The notes: generated by a model from the letters alone, not told the origin. Counted from the stretch's first letter, positions 32,580-43,539 are shown. The stretch is DNA of 64,000 nucleotides from Macrotis lagotis (GCF_037893015.1 NC_133658.1:427147890-427211889); one strand, 5' to 3'. Made by a program: numbers and translations.

Positions 32580-32885
32580 ACAGTTTGGAAAAAATATCAG
32601 AGGTCATATAGTTCAAGTGATGGTCAAAACATGTACCTTCTCTATATCGCATGCAATAAATAGTCTTGAAGATTTTCAATTTACAGAATTATATTTAGTT
32701 ATACTTTTCCACTGGGGTACACTAGGAAGATTCCTCCCAGCTCTAAATTTCATGATCATTTTCTTAGGTTCCCTTACTGAACACCCAGATGAAGAATTTT
32801 GGTTAAGAGTTTTTAGATCTTTCTGTCCATTCTCCCATGTGAACAGAAGTCATTACTGAACATTAAAATGAGTTCTATCTATAGA
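32580..32885 (+). repeat. SINE 3' part plus about 110 bases shared with 34105-34270
   Basis: A CORE-SINE-like end ('gattcctcccagctctaaat', 'ttcatgatca') runs into 'aggttcccttactgaacacc', 'cagatgaagaattttggtta' and 'cccatgtgaacagaagtcat'. The same run, diverged by perhaps 25-30%, lies at 34105-34270. Either an unrecognised repeat or a local direct duplication explains it. Confidence 0.5.
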
Positions 32886-32999
32886 ATTGAAATCTTGTTC
32901 TCTATAACTGTCAACCCCCTAGAGTCACCATGATATGTTAGAATAGCACTGGCTAAGGAGTAAGAGGACCTGAAAGAGATGAACTCTGTCTTTGTAAGT

Positions 33000-33243
33000 T
33001 ACTACACATAGAGCTACCAATTGATAGTACAATGGATAACCCCATTAGCCTCGAAATGGAAAGACCTGCGTTCAAATCTAGCTTCAAATATTTATTAGCT
33101 GAATAACCCTGGGCAAGTCTTTTAAACTCTATTTATTTTTGTTTTCTCATGTATAAAATGGGGATAATAATAGCCCTTATCTCCCAGGATTGTGGAGAAG
33201 ATCAAATGATATAATAATTATAAAGCACTTGGCATACATAGTA
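33000..33243 (+). repeat. CORE-SINE, full length
   Basis: 'caattgatagtacaatggat', 'gcgttcaaatctagcttcaa', 'gggcaagtcttttaaactct', 'tataaaatggggataataat' and 'ataaagcacttggcatacat' give all parts in order. Confidence 0.8.
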
Positions 33244-33278
33244 AGGTATATACACATACATATGTGTTTTTTTATATA

Positions 33279-33320
<42 letters not shown>

Positions 33321-33340
33321 GTGTGTGTGTCTGTCTGCAT
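33244..33340. repeat. TA/TG microsatellite
   Basis: (TA)n with TACACATACA and GTGTGTGT flanks. Confidence 0.95.
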
Positions 33341-33559
33341 ATTAGTTATTACTATTACTATCTATATGATCTCATACAATTCACTTGTCTTCCCTAAACC
33401 TCAACTTCTCATCTCTAACAGAACTTTAACAAGATTTTTTTCTATGGTCCCCTCAACTCTATATCTATGATATGATGACCTGGTTCTGTCTTCTAGAGTC
33501 AAGCAGGATCAATGTTATCTCTCTTTTCCATTGTAGGTCTTAAACTGTTTCCCAATCAA

Positions 33560-33730
33560 TTTATTGATTTAACATTAGAAGGGACCTCTGAAGCATCAAT
33601 GCCAACTCCTTCATTCTAGTGTTAAAGGAACTGAGACTGCAGGTTACACAGGAAGTTGATCAAATAGCTGGGACTTGAACTCAGACCTAAATTTAAACAC
33701 AATACTCTTTTTTCCATTAATAGATCAATC
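33560..33730 (-). repeat. MIR-like SINE, minus strand
   Basis: 'gttaaaggaactgagactgc', 'ggaagttgatcaaatagctg' and 'gacttgaactcagacctaaa'. Confidence 0.65.
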
Positions 33731-33739
33731 ATGTCTCCT

Positions 33740-33915
33740 GTCTTAAATCTTTTCTTCTCAAGGTTAAACATTCCTATTTTTTTAAATGACCCTTATGTGA
33801 TATCATTTCCTGTCTTCTCATCATCTTGATTACTCTCCTCCCAATTAACTACATACAAATTCCTTCCTCCTTCATCACTTTCATATCAAATCCATATACA
33901 AAGATACTTGGTCAA
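33740..33915 (-). mobile_element. CR1/L3 3' fragment, minus strand
   Basis: 'tctcaaggttaaacattcct' and 'tcatcatcttgattactctc' match the inverted L3 3' region (compare 56480-56560). Confidence 0.55.
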
Positions 33916-33989
33916 TGCTTTTAAAAAAGTTATTCAACTAGTGAGTTAACTGGCTAAATCTCCATTGAAGATATCAGTTTATAATGGCA

Positions 33990-34275
33990 AAAGTCAAGAA
34001 TTTGAAGTCAAGAACCAAACTTCAAATCCTACTTCTACAACTTACTAGATATGTTCCATTGGTCAAGTCCTTTAACCTCAATTGGTCTCTGGAAAATGAA
34101 AGCATTATTAGGCTAGTTTACATTTAAGATTCTTCCCTGGTCTAAATGCTGTGATCTTATTTCTTAAATTCCGTTACTGAATATTCAGATGAACAACTTT
34201 GACTTAGGAATTTTTAGGTCCTGACCATTCTATCATTTGAACAGAAGATAATCATGCATTTAAGGACTGCTACTC
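33990..34275 (+). repeat. CORE-SINE followed by the duplicated 110-base run
   Basis: The head is at 34000 (gaatttgaagtcaagaacca); the 3' part is 'tcttccctggtctaaatgct'. It is followed by 'ccgttactgaatattcagat', 'gaacaactttgacttaggaa' and 'tttgaacagaagataatcat', the partner of 32750-32880. Confidence 0.55.
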
Positions 34276-34474
34276 ATTAGTCCACTTGGACATTGAGATT
34301 CAGATACTGTCTTCTGGTCTGGAAAGAAGAAAGGTCCAAGTGTACCCAGGGCAAATAGGCAAAGGCATTTCTTAACAAGTAGAAAAGTAACCAACTTTAT
34401 TTTGGTGTACTGGGGGATAGTCAAGGAAAACTCCCAGGATCAATAATAAGATGTAGAGTAAGAAGAAATATTCT

Positions 34475-34770
34475 TAGAATAATAGAATATAGATTGTCAG
34501 AGCTGAAACATCTGGCCATCTAATTTTATAGATGGAGAAACTGAGCCCCAAAAATGCAGAGTGATTTATTTATCCAAAGCCACAAAGGGGTAGTGATCCT
34601 GGAATCCTCAATCTAGAGCTGGGAAAATCCTCTGAGGCTATATCTATTTAAGCCTCCTCATTTAATGAGATGCAGAGATACTAAGTGACTTGCCCACAGT
34701 CATATAAGAACTATCAGAGATGGAACTCAAACCCAAAATCTAGTATTTTTTTCTATCCTAGCACATATGC
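34475..34770 (-). repeat. Two MIR-like SINE fragments in tandem, minus strand
   Basis: Each has a 'gagatg/gatggagaaactgag' CORE ('tttatagatggagaaactga'; 'taatgagatgcagagatact') followed by a 'gccacaaagg' or 'acttgcccacagtcatataa' part. Confidence 0.6.
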
Positions 34771-35220
34771 TATTCCTGTCACATCTAAGAAGCAATCCTG
34801 ATTTGATGAATAAGGCCCTCAAAATCTATCATTTCATCTTCTAAAATGACATTTGCAAGCATCAATGGAGAATGTGAATTATATCACTCATATCTAAGAT
34901 TTCTATTTTCCCATCAAGAATTCACAAATTATTTTTGGAAATGAGATCCTTACCTCATGCTTCTTATATATCACCTCTGTATGAATGATACCTTCACATC
35001 TTCCAGACAATGTCTCAATGTTCCCCCATTCTCCCAGCCTTATCCCCAAGGACATCATCCAGTGTTTCTTCACTGACTAAAGAAAGTGAAAACTTGGACA
35101 GTGGAGTTCTCGAAACTTAAGGTCTCCTAAGGCCATCAGGACTTGGCTTTGACAGGCCCCAAACACTAGGACTGGCTAGGAGACTATCAAAAGAACTCCA
35201 TCATGTCATTTCAATAAAAA
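34771..35220. other. No gene or repeat recognised
   Basis: Unassigned. It may belong to the following single-copy block. Confidence 0.35.
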
Positions 35221-36880
35221 AATCTCTGTATTTGGGAGCTCTGCTGGAAGGAGGGAACATGTGGGATGGGATTTATAGTTCTGTTTCCCAGTTTACCTCC
35301 TTTATTTTTTTCAGACTGGCAGAGTCACCAGACACATTAATGCAGGCCAGCACTGACATCTTTGTACTGGATTTCATGCAATTTTTCCCTTTTAATAGAT
35401 TTGCTGTTGCTCTGAAGGCTGCCTCTCCCTGTTGTTCCTCAGCAAACAGCTCGTCCCTCAAGCTACCTTATATTTGGGAAGTGTTGAATGTTTCAGAAAA
35501 GTCTGGGGTGTTCCTGAAAGGGGGCCAGCAGTGGGGTGGTAGTGGCTCTGTAGGCAGAGTATACCCATTGCCTGAGTCATACCTATCCCTGGTGATTAAT
35601 GCACCAGAAAAAAAGGGCAATGACCAGAGGGAAAAAATAGGAGGGAGATAAAGGGGGGGGGGGGTGAGAGAGAGAAAGGAATAAATTATAGAATAAGAAA
35701 AAGGGAAAAGAAAATAGTAAAAAGGAGAAAAGAGAAAAAAAAAGAGTTCAGAGAGTGACAAGTGGTTGGAGAGAATAATTTAGGGTTGTGGGGGCAAAGG
35801 AGATGTGGAGGGGGAAAGGAAGAACTCTCAGGAATGAGAAACTAAAAGTCAGAGCAAATCATCCAGAATGCACTCAAGCACCAAAACACATCCCCTTGTT
35901 AGCCACAGCCCTTGAGCACAAAGTGATTTTCAAGATTGGCCCAGATTTAATCCTCTGAGTTTTCACCCCAGGAGAGTCCCTACACCTAAGTTAGAAAGGT
36001 AAAAGTCATATTAGTAGAAAAAAAAAATCAAAAACCCCAAAAGTTATCAACTTGCTCCTGCCAATCCCTGAACTTCAGAGGTTCATCTGAGCAATGCCAA
36101 GTGTTTTGGTCTGCTTGGAGGAGTAGACCCATGACTCACTTCTCCCCTTACACCAGTTTCCTCACCCTCACCCAACAAGCCATCTCCTAACCTTTCCTAC
36201 AACAGAAAAGAACTGCTTGGGGCCACTCAGTCTGCTTTGGCCAGATCTCCAGTTTTTTCTTTTCTTTTTTGTCATATTTTCTAAGCTTGAAACCTACAAC
36301 GGACGTTAGTCCACCCCAATTCCCAGTCACCCCATTAAGAGAAGAGACAACTGGGATTCTAAGATAAGGAATCACTTTCTCAAGTAATTGAGATGGTAGC
36401 TAATTGGATCAAAATTAAACCCAAGCTGTCTATAAATATAACTATAGCTGCAATTTAAATTCACAGGACAATCATAAAACCTATGCCAACAAATACAGAA
36501 CAAACAAGTTCCTCTGACCAATTCTTTCTAAAAACAAATTTAATTATTGAAGGAAGAGTCTCTGAAATTGAAAATAAATGTTCATAGCAAGGGGAAAAAG
36601 TTCATTACGAGGTCATTGCTGGGGAAGCCACCTTAGAGGAAGATGAAGGCAGTTCCCTGACCAGTGAGTACCTACTATTTGACTTTCTAGAAAAGAAAGT
36701 ATGTCATTTGGTAACTTCTTATTTTATCTAATTATTCTTTTTAATTATGTATTAGGCACAGTGGTTTCTTTTGGCTGTGTAAATACAGATATTTTTATCA
36801 CCTTCTAAAGCTTGACTACCAGAAACATAGCCCCAGTTGCCCCATCCAAGATAGTAGACTGATATATACCTAGCATTCTT
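35221..36880. other. Single-copy block, GC-richer, with a 12-G run
   Basis: Over 1.6 kb there is no LINE or SINE phrase except a purine tract (35641-35760) with 12 consecutive G (35653-35664). A 139-codon frame (35232-35651) opens with TTG rather than ATG, lacks any recognisable domain and runs into the purine tract, so I do not call it a gene. The lack of insertions makes it a candidate conserved noncoding or regulatory region. Confidence 0.35.
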
Positions 36881-37043
36881 TCCCTGACCTTGGTGTGCTG
36901 CTATCTAGCCAAAGCTCAAAACTGGGGACCTTTGTTTGGTTGTTGTTTGGTGCAACTATGTTTCATTCCTCTACCCCAACATAATATACCTTATCTCTTA
37001 AACAGAATCAAGAGTCCATCAACAAATAAGCACTTTTTGCTCC

Positions 37044-37290
37044 TACATTTGTTTTTATTTGTCCTTTGCTCTCAAAGAGAATCATGTCATCAGGAAAATG
37101 ATGTCATGATATGTAAATGAATTGGATTTAAGTGAGGGAGGGCTGTACATAGTCACCAGCCTCACTCTCTCCTCCAGAGCCAGTGTCAAGATAGCAATCA
37201 GAATGACTGGACAGGATGACCTATATGCAATGGAAGACCTTGGTCTTTTTAAGCTAAGATTTTTAAACAGGTCTCAGTTTGCCTGAGGCA
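37044..37290 (-). repeat. Long-body tRNA-SINE, minus strand
   Basis: 'ttatttgtcctttgctctca', 'gtaaatgaattggatttaag' and 'ctctctcctccagagccagt' are the inverse of the body and tail of the SINE at 1108-1432. Confidence 0.75.
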
Positions 37291-37299
37291 ATGCCCTTC

Positions 37300-37615
37300 C
37301 AATGATTAAGTCTAAGTAAGACTTGGTCTCTTACTTAGTAGAAAAAAAAATAGATTTCTGGAGAAAACAGAAACAACTGCTATTTATATTCATTCTGACA
37401 CAATTAGAACTCAAAGAAAAACTACATGGGGCTTGACCTGGGCCCTGTTGTTGGCCAATTAATGAGAGTCAGACTGATTTGGATTTAAGACTTGTTTCTT
37501 AAGAAAGAAATATAACCTGTAAACCTGAAAATATCTTTCAAAATTTCAATATTTTCTTGGGCATAGCATCCACAGATAAGGGCATGATATTGTATGTGAA
37601 CAGAGGAAAGGAAAT
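37300..37615. other. No gene or repeat recognised
   Basis: Unassigned AT-rich sequence. Confidence 0.35.
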
Positions 37616-37617
37616 AA

Positions 37618-37680
37618 GAAGAAAAAAGAAAGAAAGAGAAGGAAAGAGAGAGAGAGAGAAAGGAAGAGAGGAAGAAAAAT
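37618..37680. repeat. GA-rich low-complexity tract
   Basis: Runs of aagaaa, gagaga and aggaag over about 60 bases. Confidence 0.85.
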
Positions 37681-37789
37681 CAATATGCTTTAGTCTAGAA
37701 TATTCTTAGATAGAGGTGATAGAAAGAGAAGACCTAGTTGATGACCAAGAATTCTCAGAGGAGTCAGTGAATGACTACATTATTTAACA

Positions 37790-37985
37790 GTCATATTTAG
37801 ATTCCCTGGGTCATGGAGAAAGTATTTGAATTCCACCTCTGACTACAGCCAATCAGTCACTGAAGCCTTCATGAAGGGTTTGAGCTCTTTCACCTCTAAA
37901 ATGGATATTTCAATTCAGAAAGCATACAAAAGAACCTTCCCTCATTGAGAATAAAGTGCTTTGCAAAAATGAAAATGCCATTTAG
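37790..37985 (+). repeat. MIR-like SINE fragment
   Basis: 'gaaagtatttgaattccacc', then 'ctttcacctctaaaatggat' and 'aataaagtgctttgcaaaaa'. Confidence 0.55.
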
Positions 37986-38159
37986 ATTCCTGATGACATT
38001 ATTAATAGAGAAGTAGATAAAAGCAAGGAAGAGGAGGGAATGGGAGATAAATAAGTAGCATTATATTTAGTCCAAAGAAGTAGCAATGGTTCAGGTTGTA
38101 GGCTCTGGGTTCAAATATTGACCCCTCTGCCTTCCAACTGTAGTGACCTCCATCACTTC

Positions 38160-38480
38160 CTATCAGATAGATAGCACAGTGGATAGAGCACTGACCTTAG
38201 AGTCAGGAGGACAGGAACTTGAATCCAGTCTCAGCCATTTACTAGCTATGTGACCTTGGGTAAGTCACTTAATCCTGATTGCCTCTGGTCATCTCTGGTC
38301 ATCCTGATTCCTATCTTTTCACTGAATCCAGATGGCTCTGGAGGAGAAAATGAGGGTGGTGACATAGCACAGCACCCCCTCATTCAAATCCAATTCATGT
38401 GCTTGTCAAGGTATCACCTCCCTGATTTCATGATCTTCTTCATGAATGAAGTACAGCTATTTCTGGCCTTCAAGGTTGCA
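38160..38480 (+). repeat. Long-body tRNA-SINE, full length
   Basis: Head 'agatagatagcacagtggat', 'gtgaccttgggtaagtcact', body 'cagatggctctggaggagaa', 'cacagcaccccctcattcaa' and end 'gatcttcttcatgaatgaag'. Same family as 1108-1432, better preserved. Confidence 0.85.
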
Positions 38481-38639
38481 CTTTGGGGGAAAAAAGAGCC
38501 TTGTACCACAAGAATTTGAAGTTCCCTTACACCTCTAACAGACCTTTCTTGGATGAGAAGTCAAGTACTCTTCCCCCTGGCTGGGACCATGAAAAGCAGG
38601 GAGACTTCATCTAGAGAAGGGAAGCTAAGATGGGAAGAA

Positions 38640-38995
38640 GATACCTTACAAAGAGTATTTCAAATAACACTGGGTTGTTTAGTCTGGAGAAGGGAAAGTT
38701 TATGCTAGGGTTTGGGATTTTATCTGTCTTCAAGTAGTTGAAGAACTATCATAGAAAAGTAGACCAATGGACAGAAGATTATGGAAAGGCAGAGTTCAAT
38801 TCAATGTAAGGAAAAACCTCCTAGTAATTACAGTTGCTCCAAAGTGGAATGAGCTACCTCAAGAGATAGTGACTTCCCCTCATTTTTCCATTTTGTAAAC
38901 AAAGGCTAGATTGACTATATGCCTGGCAAGATGCAGAGAGAGAATTATTCTTTAGGCAAGCCTTGGACTACATGTTTTCTATTTTTCTTTTTCAT
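38640..38995 (+). mobile_element. CR1/L3 LINE 3' part
   Basis: 'ttgtttagtctggagaaggg', 'tgtcttcaagtagttgaaga', 'aatgtaaggaaaaacctcct' and 'aagtggaatgagctacctca' are the ordered phrases of the L3 3' end. Confidence 0.8.
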
Positions 38996-39286
38996 TTAGG
39001 CTCCAAGAAGTTTATGAACAGAAAATTTCCTAAGGGTGGACACAAGTATGTTGATACTCAAGTCCTAACTCAAGCTATAAGGAAAGTTCTTGTCCATGAC
39101 TTTGACCTAAAGATACCATAACTAGGCCTACATCCCCCAAAAGATGAGAGAGAGTAAATGAGCAAAATGCATAAATATTTGTGTATATACACTATAATAT
39201 ATATTGTAATAAAGTTTTCATTGAATCATAAGGTTAGTTCTGGAATAAATTATCTGGGACAGCATTCTTCTTTTATGTTCAAAGAT
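38996..39286. other. No gene or repeat recognised
   Basis: Unassigned. Confidence 0.35.
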
Positions 39287-39428
39287 ATTCACACACACAC
39301 ATGTGAATGTGCATATGTACATATGTGTAAGCATATAAATTCCTGTATATATTTGTCTACAAATGTGTATATGTATGTATGTGTATGTGCATAAATATAT
39401 GTGTATGTGTGTGTGTGTGTGTGTGTAG
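39287..39428. repeat. CA/TG-rich microsatellite cluster
   Basis: (CA)n at 39290-39301, interrupted ATGTGTATG words, then (GT)n at 39404-39427. Confidence 0.9.
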
Positions 39429-39444
39429 CAAAAACACCTCTGCA

Positions 39445-39920
39445 AATTTAAGGGGTTATCCTCCTTTTGGGAAATTGCTAAACAAATTCTTGGTATTTGA
39501 ATGCAATGGATTATCATTGTGCCATAAAAAAATGTTGAAATGGACAGTTTCAGAGGAAATCAGGAAGATATATATGAACTGATACAGAGAGACAAGCAAA
39601 ACCAGGAAAATGTATACAAAAACAACATAGTAAAGAAACTTTATCTGGAAAGACAAGAACTCTGATCAATGCAATGACAAACTGTAATTCCATCAGACAA
39701 CATTTGAAACATTACTTGCTTCATGACCTAGAGGTAATGGACTCAAAATGCTGAATTAGACATACATTTTGGCAAATGGTCAGTAAGGCAATTTGCATTG
39801 TTTTACTGTACATATTTTTTAATGAGGGTTTCATGTTCTTTCTTTTTTTATTGATGCTCTTCTTATTGTAGAAAGAATAAAGAGTAGGAAAAATGAATAC
39901 TTGTTTATTTTTAAAACAGG
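39445..39920 (+). mobile_element. Old L1 3' end
   Basis: Plus-strand coding resembles the ORF2 C-terminus (GKLLNKFLVFECNGLSLCHK, EEIRKIYMN, ETSKTRKMYT). A 3'UTR follows, ending near 'agaaagaataaagagtagga'. It is strongly diverged. Confidence 0.7.
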
Positions 39921-40049
39921 AAAGTTCTTATCCTATGTCAATTAATAATTCTCCTCTACTCTAAGAAAAGATTCAAGATAGATTCAGAGCTCAACTAATT
40001 TCAGTCCCTTTGCTTTTTTCCAATATCTTGTATTAAGCTGAGGTTTTTC

Positions 40050-40255
40050 TCAAATGTGAACTAGTAGAAAGAACACTGCACTTGGAGTCCAAGAGCCTGA
40101 ATCTGAATAACAGATACTGTGATAGGTGATACTGTATGATCTTGTACAAGTCTTAAATGTCTTTGAAGGCCTCAGTTTCCTCATATGTAAACAGAGAAGA
40201 CTGTACCAGACTATTCATTCCAGATCTAAACCCTATAATTCCATGAAAACTTAAT
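40050..40255 (+). repeat. MIR-like SINE
   Basis: 'gaacactgcacttggagtcc', 'ggcctcagtttcctcatatg' and 'attccagatctaaaccctat'. Confidence 0.7.
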
Positions 40256-40564
40256 TCTTGAAAGAAATGTTTCTGACATCTAGGAAATAGAAAGTATAAA
40301 ATTAGGCTAAGCAGTTAGTTAGTTGTGAGAGTCAACATCTCCATGAAAATAAGTCCAAATACAATATCTGGATCCTTTCAAGGCAGAAATCCAGAAATGA
40401 CCAGATCCAGGGATTTAGGCAGGAAGGTATAATCTGAGTTTGAGGTCAAGGGATTCCAAATAAGAGGCATCAGTGCAGAGCCAGAGAAAAAGAACAATAT
40501 ATACGCAGATACATTGTATTCAGCTCTAAGTTACAAAATCTAGTGAATGGCCTTGACACCATGC

Positions 40565-40990
40565 CAAATTAGGGTGAATTTAAGAGACTGGAATGTTAAG
40601 TCTGGAGAAGAGAAGATTCAAGGGAAAAATGTCCACCACTATCAAATGCTTAAAGGGTTGTCACAAGGAAGAAGGATTGGACATGTATCAATGTATCCCT
40701 AGATGCCAGAGCCAGAAGCAAGAGGTAGAAGTTGCAAGAAGGTTAGTTTAGGCTGAACATCAAATAAAACTTACCAACAATTATGATGGTTCAACAGTGG
40801 AAGAGAATGTCTTGGGAAATCACAATTTATTGCTCTTTGTAGATCTTTAAGCAGGCTGGCTGACCACTTGTTGAATATGCTTTAGAAAGAATTATGCCTA
40901 GAAAGGATTTTCAGTTAGGTTGGAAAAACTGGCTGATGGGGTCCCTTTTGACTTAAGATTCAGATTCTGGAATGTGGGACTGCTAAATAA
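40565..40990 (+). mobile_element. CR1/L3 LINE 3' end
   Basis: 'gtctggagaagagaagattc', 'gcttaaagggttgtcacaag', 'gaagaaggattggacatgta', 'ggtagaagttgcaagaaggt', 'caggctggctgaccacttgt' and 'ggggtcccttttgacttaag' are the L3 3' phrases in order. Confidence 0.85.
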
Positions 40991-41154
40991 AACTGGCTCC
41001 ACATAAAAATTCAGCTAAGGCAGCATCATTTCTTGGTAACCCCTTCACTGCCTACGATTATCACCTTACTGACCCTTCTAAAAACACTGCCTTCTACCAG
41101 CAAAAGGTGAAAACAATTTTTTTTGGCAGATCTGTTTCTCCTGAGGTTCCTTTA

Positions 41155-41350
41155 CTCAAAGAATCTTAGGGTTATAGGCTCAAGACTGGATGGGGCTTAG
41201 AGGACATCAGTTCAGACTCTCTTATTTCATATATGAGGAAACTGAGTCCACTGAGAAGAAAAATGAGGTGCCCAAAGTCACACAAATGATAATCAGCAGG
41301 ACCATAATTTGAATTCAGGTTCTCTAACTCAAAAACCCTTTCCTCTTTCA
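41155..41350 (-). repeat. MIR-like SINE, minus strand
   Basis: 'atgaggaaactgagtccact', 'gaggtgcccaaagtcacaca' and 'taatttgaattcaggttctc'. Confidence 0.75.
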
Positions 41351-41373
41351 ACTTGTCTGGGATCAGAAGCAGG

Positions 41374-41725
41374 TGTTACAGTATAACAGAATAATCAGAA
41401 GACCTGTACCAGAGAACAAATAGGAGTTTATTTGTTCTTCTTGAAAAGAGGGTACAACAGTCATAAAATGAGTTACAGCTCTAGGAGGAGTCCACAGTTG
41501 CAAGGCATGCAAGCCCCTTTTATCCTAGCCCCTAATGCAATCTCAACCCCCTGACCTGCTACCTATTGTCCAGATAGCTGGGCCCACAATCATTCTGTGA
41601 GAATCTAGCCAATTGGCACAAAGCATTTCAAGTCCTATTTGCATAATTATTCAGATTTAGTTTTACCCTATCAAAGGCAGATAATTCGTTTTACCCTATT
41701 AGAGAGAAAATCCTGTCTCCTTACA
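41374..41725 (-). mobile_element. Probable solo LTR of an old endogenous retrovirus
   Basis: Read on the minus strand, the segment starts with TGTAAGGAG and ends with TGTAACA. It contains, in LTR order, a CCAAT box (gccaattggc), a TATA-like gataaaagg, and an AATAAA signal about 40-45 bases before the end. Length (about 350 bp) and order fit a U3-R-U5 of a gamma/ERV1-like LTR. No internal retroviral part lies beside it, so it would be a solo LTR left by recombination. No target duplication is visible, which suggests age. It is a fossil with no gene. Confidence 0.5.
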
Positions 41726-41887
41726 TATATGGAGTCAATCAGCACAGCATTGTATAATCTTTGTTACCACCTGACCTTGGGGAAGTGGAAATTTTGCAAC
41801 TCGTGCTGATATGGCTTTGGGGAAAAGGAAGACTTATAGAAACCATGAGGGAGGCTTTACTCAGTTATAGTGCCACTCATACTATAC

Positions 41888-42116
41888 CAGGGATTCTTAG
41901 ATGTTTTGTGTGTAACATGAACTCCTTTGGCAATCTGGTGAAACTTTAGAATAATGTTTTAAATAACGTAAAATAAAATACATTGGATTACAATGGGGAA
42001 AAAAAGTTAATGAAAATATGCTTTTTCCCCTAATCTAAGCACACAAATTACCTGAAATCTAATAATGGATCCCCAAGAGTCTTGTGGGCCTTAGATTAAG
42101 AATTTCTGATTATACC
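41888..42116. mobile_element. hAT-like non-autonomous DNA transposon
   Basis: The left end 'cagggattcttagatgtttt' and the right end, read inverted, 'cagaaattcttaatctaagg' form terminal inverted repeats of the hAT type. The interior phrases 'gaactcctttggcaatctgg' and 'aaataaaatacattggatta' belong to a widespread mammalian family. Flanks actatacc and attatacc could be an 8-bp target duplication with one mismatch. Confidence 0.65.
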
Positions 42117-42189
42117 ATAATGCTGCACCTTACTTTGTTTCTTTCCTTCCAGTTCTTTCCTGAATAACCTTCAGTAAAGGTCCAATATG

Positions 42190-42308
42190 GAGGCCACATA
42201 TATTATCATAGTAGTAGTTATAACAAGAGATATCATTTATAGAGTGCTTTATGGATAACAAAGCATTTTGCAAATATTATTTTATTTTTACAACAGCCCT
42301 GAAAGCTT
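42190..42308 (-). repeat. CORE-SINE fragment, minus strand
   Basis: 'agagtgctttatggataaca' and 'aaagcattttgcaaatatta' are the inverse of the 3' part of a CORE-SINE, cut by the next SINE. Confidence 0.55.
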
Positions 42309-42310
42309 GT

Positions 42311-42560
42311 AGCTGTTGTTAAGCTGTGCCAAATTCTATGTGACCCCCTTAAACTTTGTCCATGGAATTTTCTTGGCCAAGATACTGGAGTGGTTTGCCA
42401 TTGTCATATTCCAATTTTACAGAAAAAGAAATTGATATAGAAAGAGAGAATATATGACCTTCCAGAGTCACATAGTAATTGCCTGAGGTCAAATTTGAAC
42501 TCAGGGCTTCCTAATTCAAGGTCCAATATTCTATTCAATAACACACTTAGTTGTCTTTAT
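42311..42560 (-). repeat. MAR1-like SINE, minus strand, full length
   Basis: The inverted tail 'tgttgttaagctgtgccaaa', then 'gatactggagtggtttgcca', 'tttgaactcagggcttccta' and 'caatattctattcaataaca'. Confidence 0.85.
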
Positions 42561-42589
42561 GTAAAAGGTAGAAGCAGCCTTAGAATTGG

Positions 42590-42795
42590 AATTAATTAGC
42601 CTAAAACATTAGAACTAGAAGGAACCTAAGAATCATAGAATCTAAAATGTTAGAATTGAAGGGAGCCAGAAAACTCTTCTTACCTAGTCTTACAAAGGAA
42701 CAAACAGGCTCAGAGAAAGAAAATAATTTCCTCATGGTCACACAGCAAGTCTGTGAGCCCCACTATCCCATCTGAATTGTTGTCTTTAATACCTC
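42590..42795 (-). repeat. MIR-like SINE, minus strand
   Basis: 'aatgttagaattgaagggag', 'ggaacaaacaggctcagaga' and 'tcatggtcacacagcaagtc'. Confidence 0.7.
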
Positions 42796-43295
42796 CTTTC
42801 TGAATACTAATATTTGAAAAGGTAGATTCAGGCTTTGACATTTCCAAAACTGCCACTGTGTGTTGGCTTGTATGTGTCATGACACACCAATTCTCATCCC
42901 ATATAATTACTAACCAAAGTTACAAGTTTCCTTTTGCCATAAAATTTAACAAGTTAAACTTTGCTCATAAAAATTCAGCTTTGAAGAGCTCAGTGGCATG
43001 GTAAGCCTCAGATTCCTGTGCTGGCCTTCAAATTGTTCTAAGATATTAGGGACTACCAAGAAGTATGGAATCCCCTTGACCTCATATTGTCAATATTCCA
43101 AAAAATAAATGGAATCTGAGGTTGAGAAAAGTATGGGATTTTACAATATTGTACATAACTCTAAGGACATTATTGACTCTCTTAAGGATTGACATTCACC
43201 TCTCTCCCCGCCCCCCCTCACTTTACCCATGCTTCTCTCCTTCCTAATTCACATGCCTCTGATACATCTCACTTCATCCTCTAATTCCCTCTGGC
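42796..43295. other. No gene recognised; possible faint L2 at the right end
   Basis: 43195-43290 is C/T-rich and may be L2 debris. The rest is unassigned. Confidence 0.35.
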
Positions 43296-43299
43296 AATG

Positions 43300-43530
43300 T
43301 ATAGTGTTATGAAAAGAACCCTGGAAGTTAGAGGCAGAAAACATTTGAACTCCAAGCCCAGCGTTGCTACCTACTACTAGCCATGTAACCCTGGACCTAG
43401 TCTTCCTAATTTTTCATCTCAGTTTCCCCATATATAAAGGGCAGGAAAATAATCCTTTTCCTTGTCTTCTTCACTGGATTGTTGTAAGGAAGTTCTTTGC
43501 ATACTGTAAGGTACTATAGAAATAGGACTC
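43300..43530 (+). repeat. MIR/CORE-SINE
   Basis: 'agaaccctggaagttagagg', 'ctagccatgtaaccctggac', 'tcatctcagtttccccatat' and 'tggattgttgtaaggaagtt'. Confidence 0.75.
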
Positions 43531-43539
43531 ATTTAGTTG

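Noticed and set aside
35232-35651. 139-codon open frame that could be an exon or small gene
   Set aside because: It opens with TTG, shows no recognisable domain, has no clear splice sites and ends inside a purine-rich tract. Length alone is not enough in AT-poor sequence.
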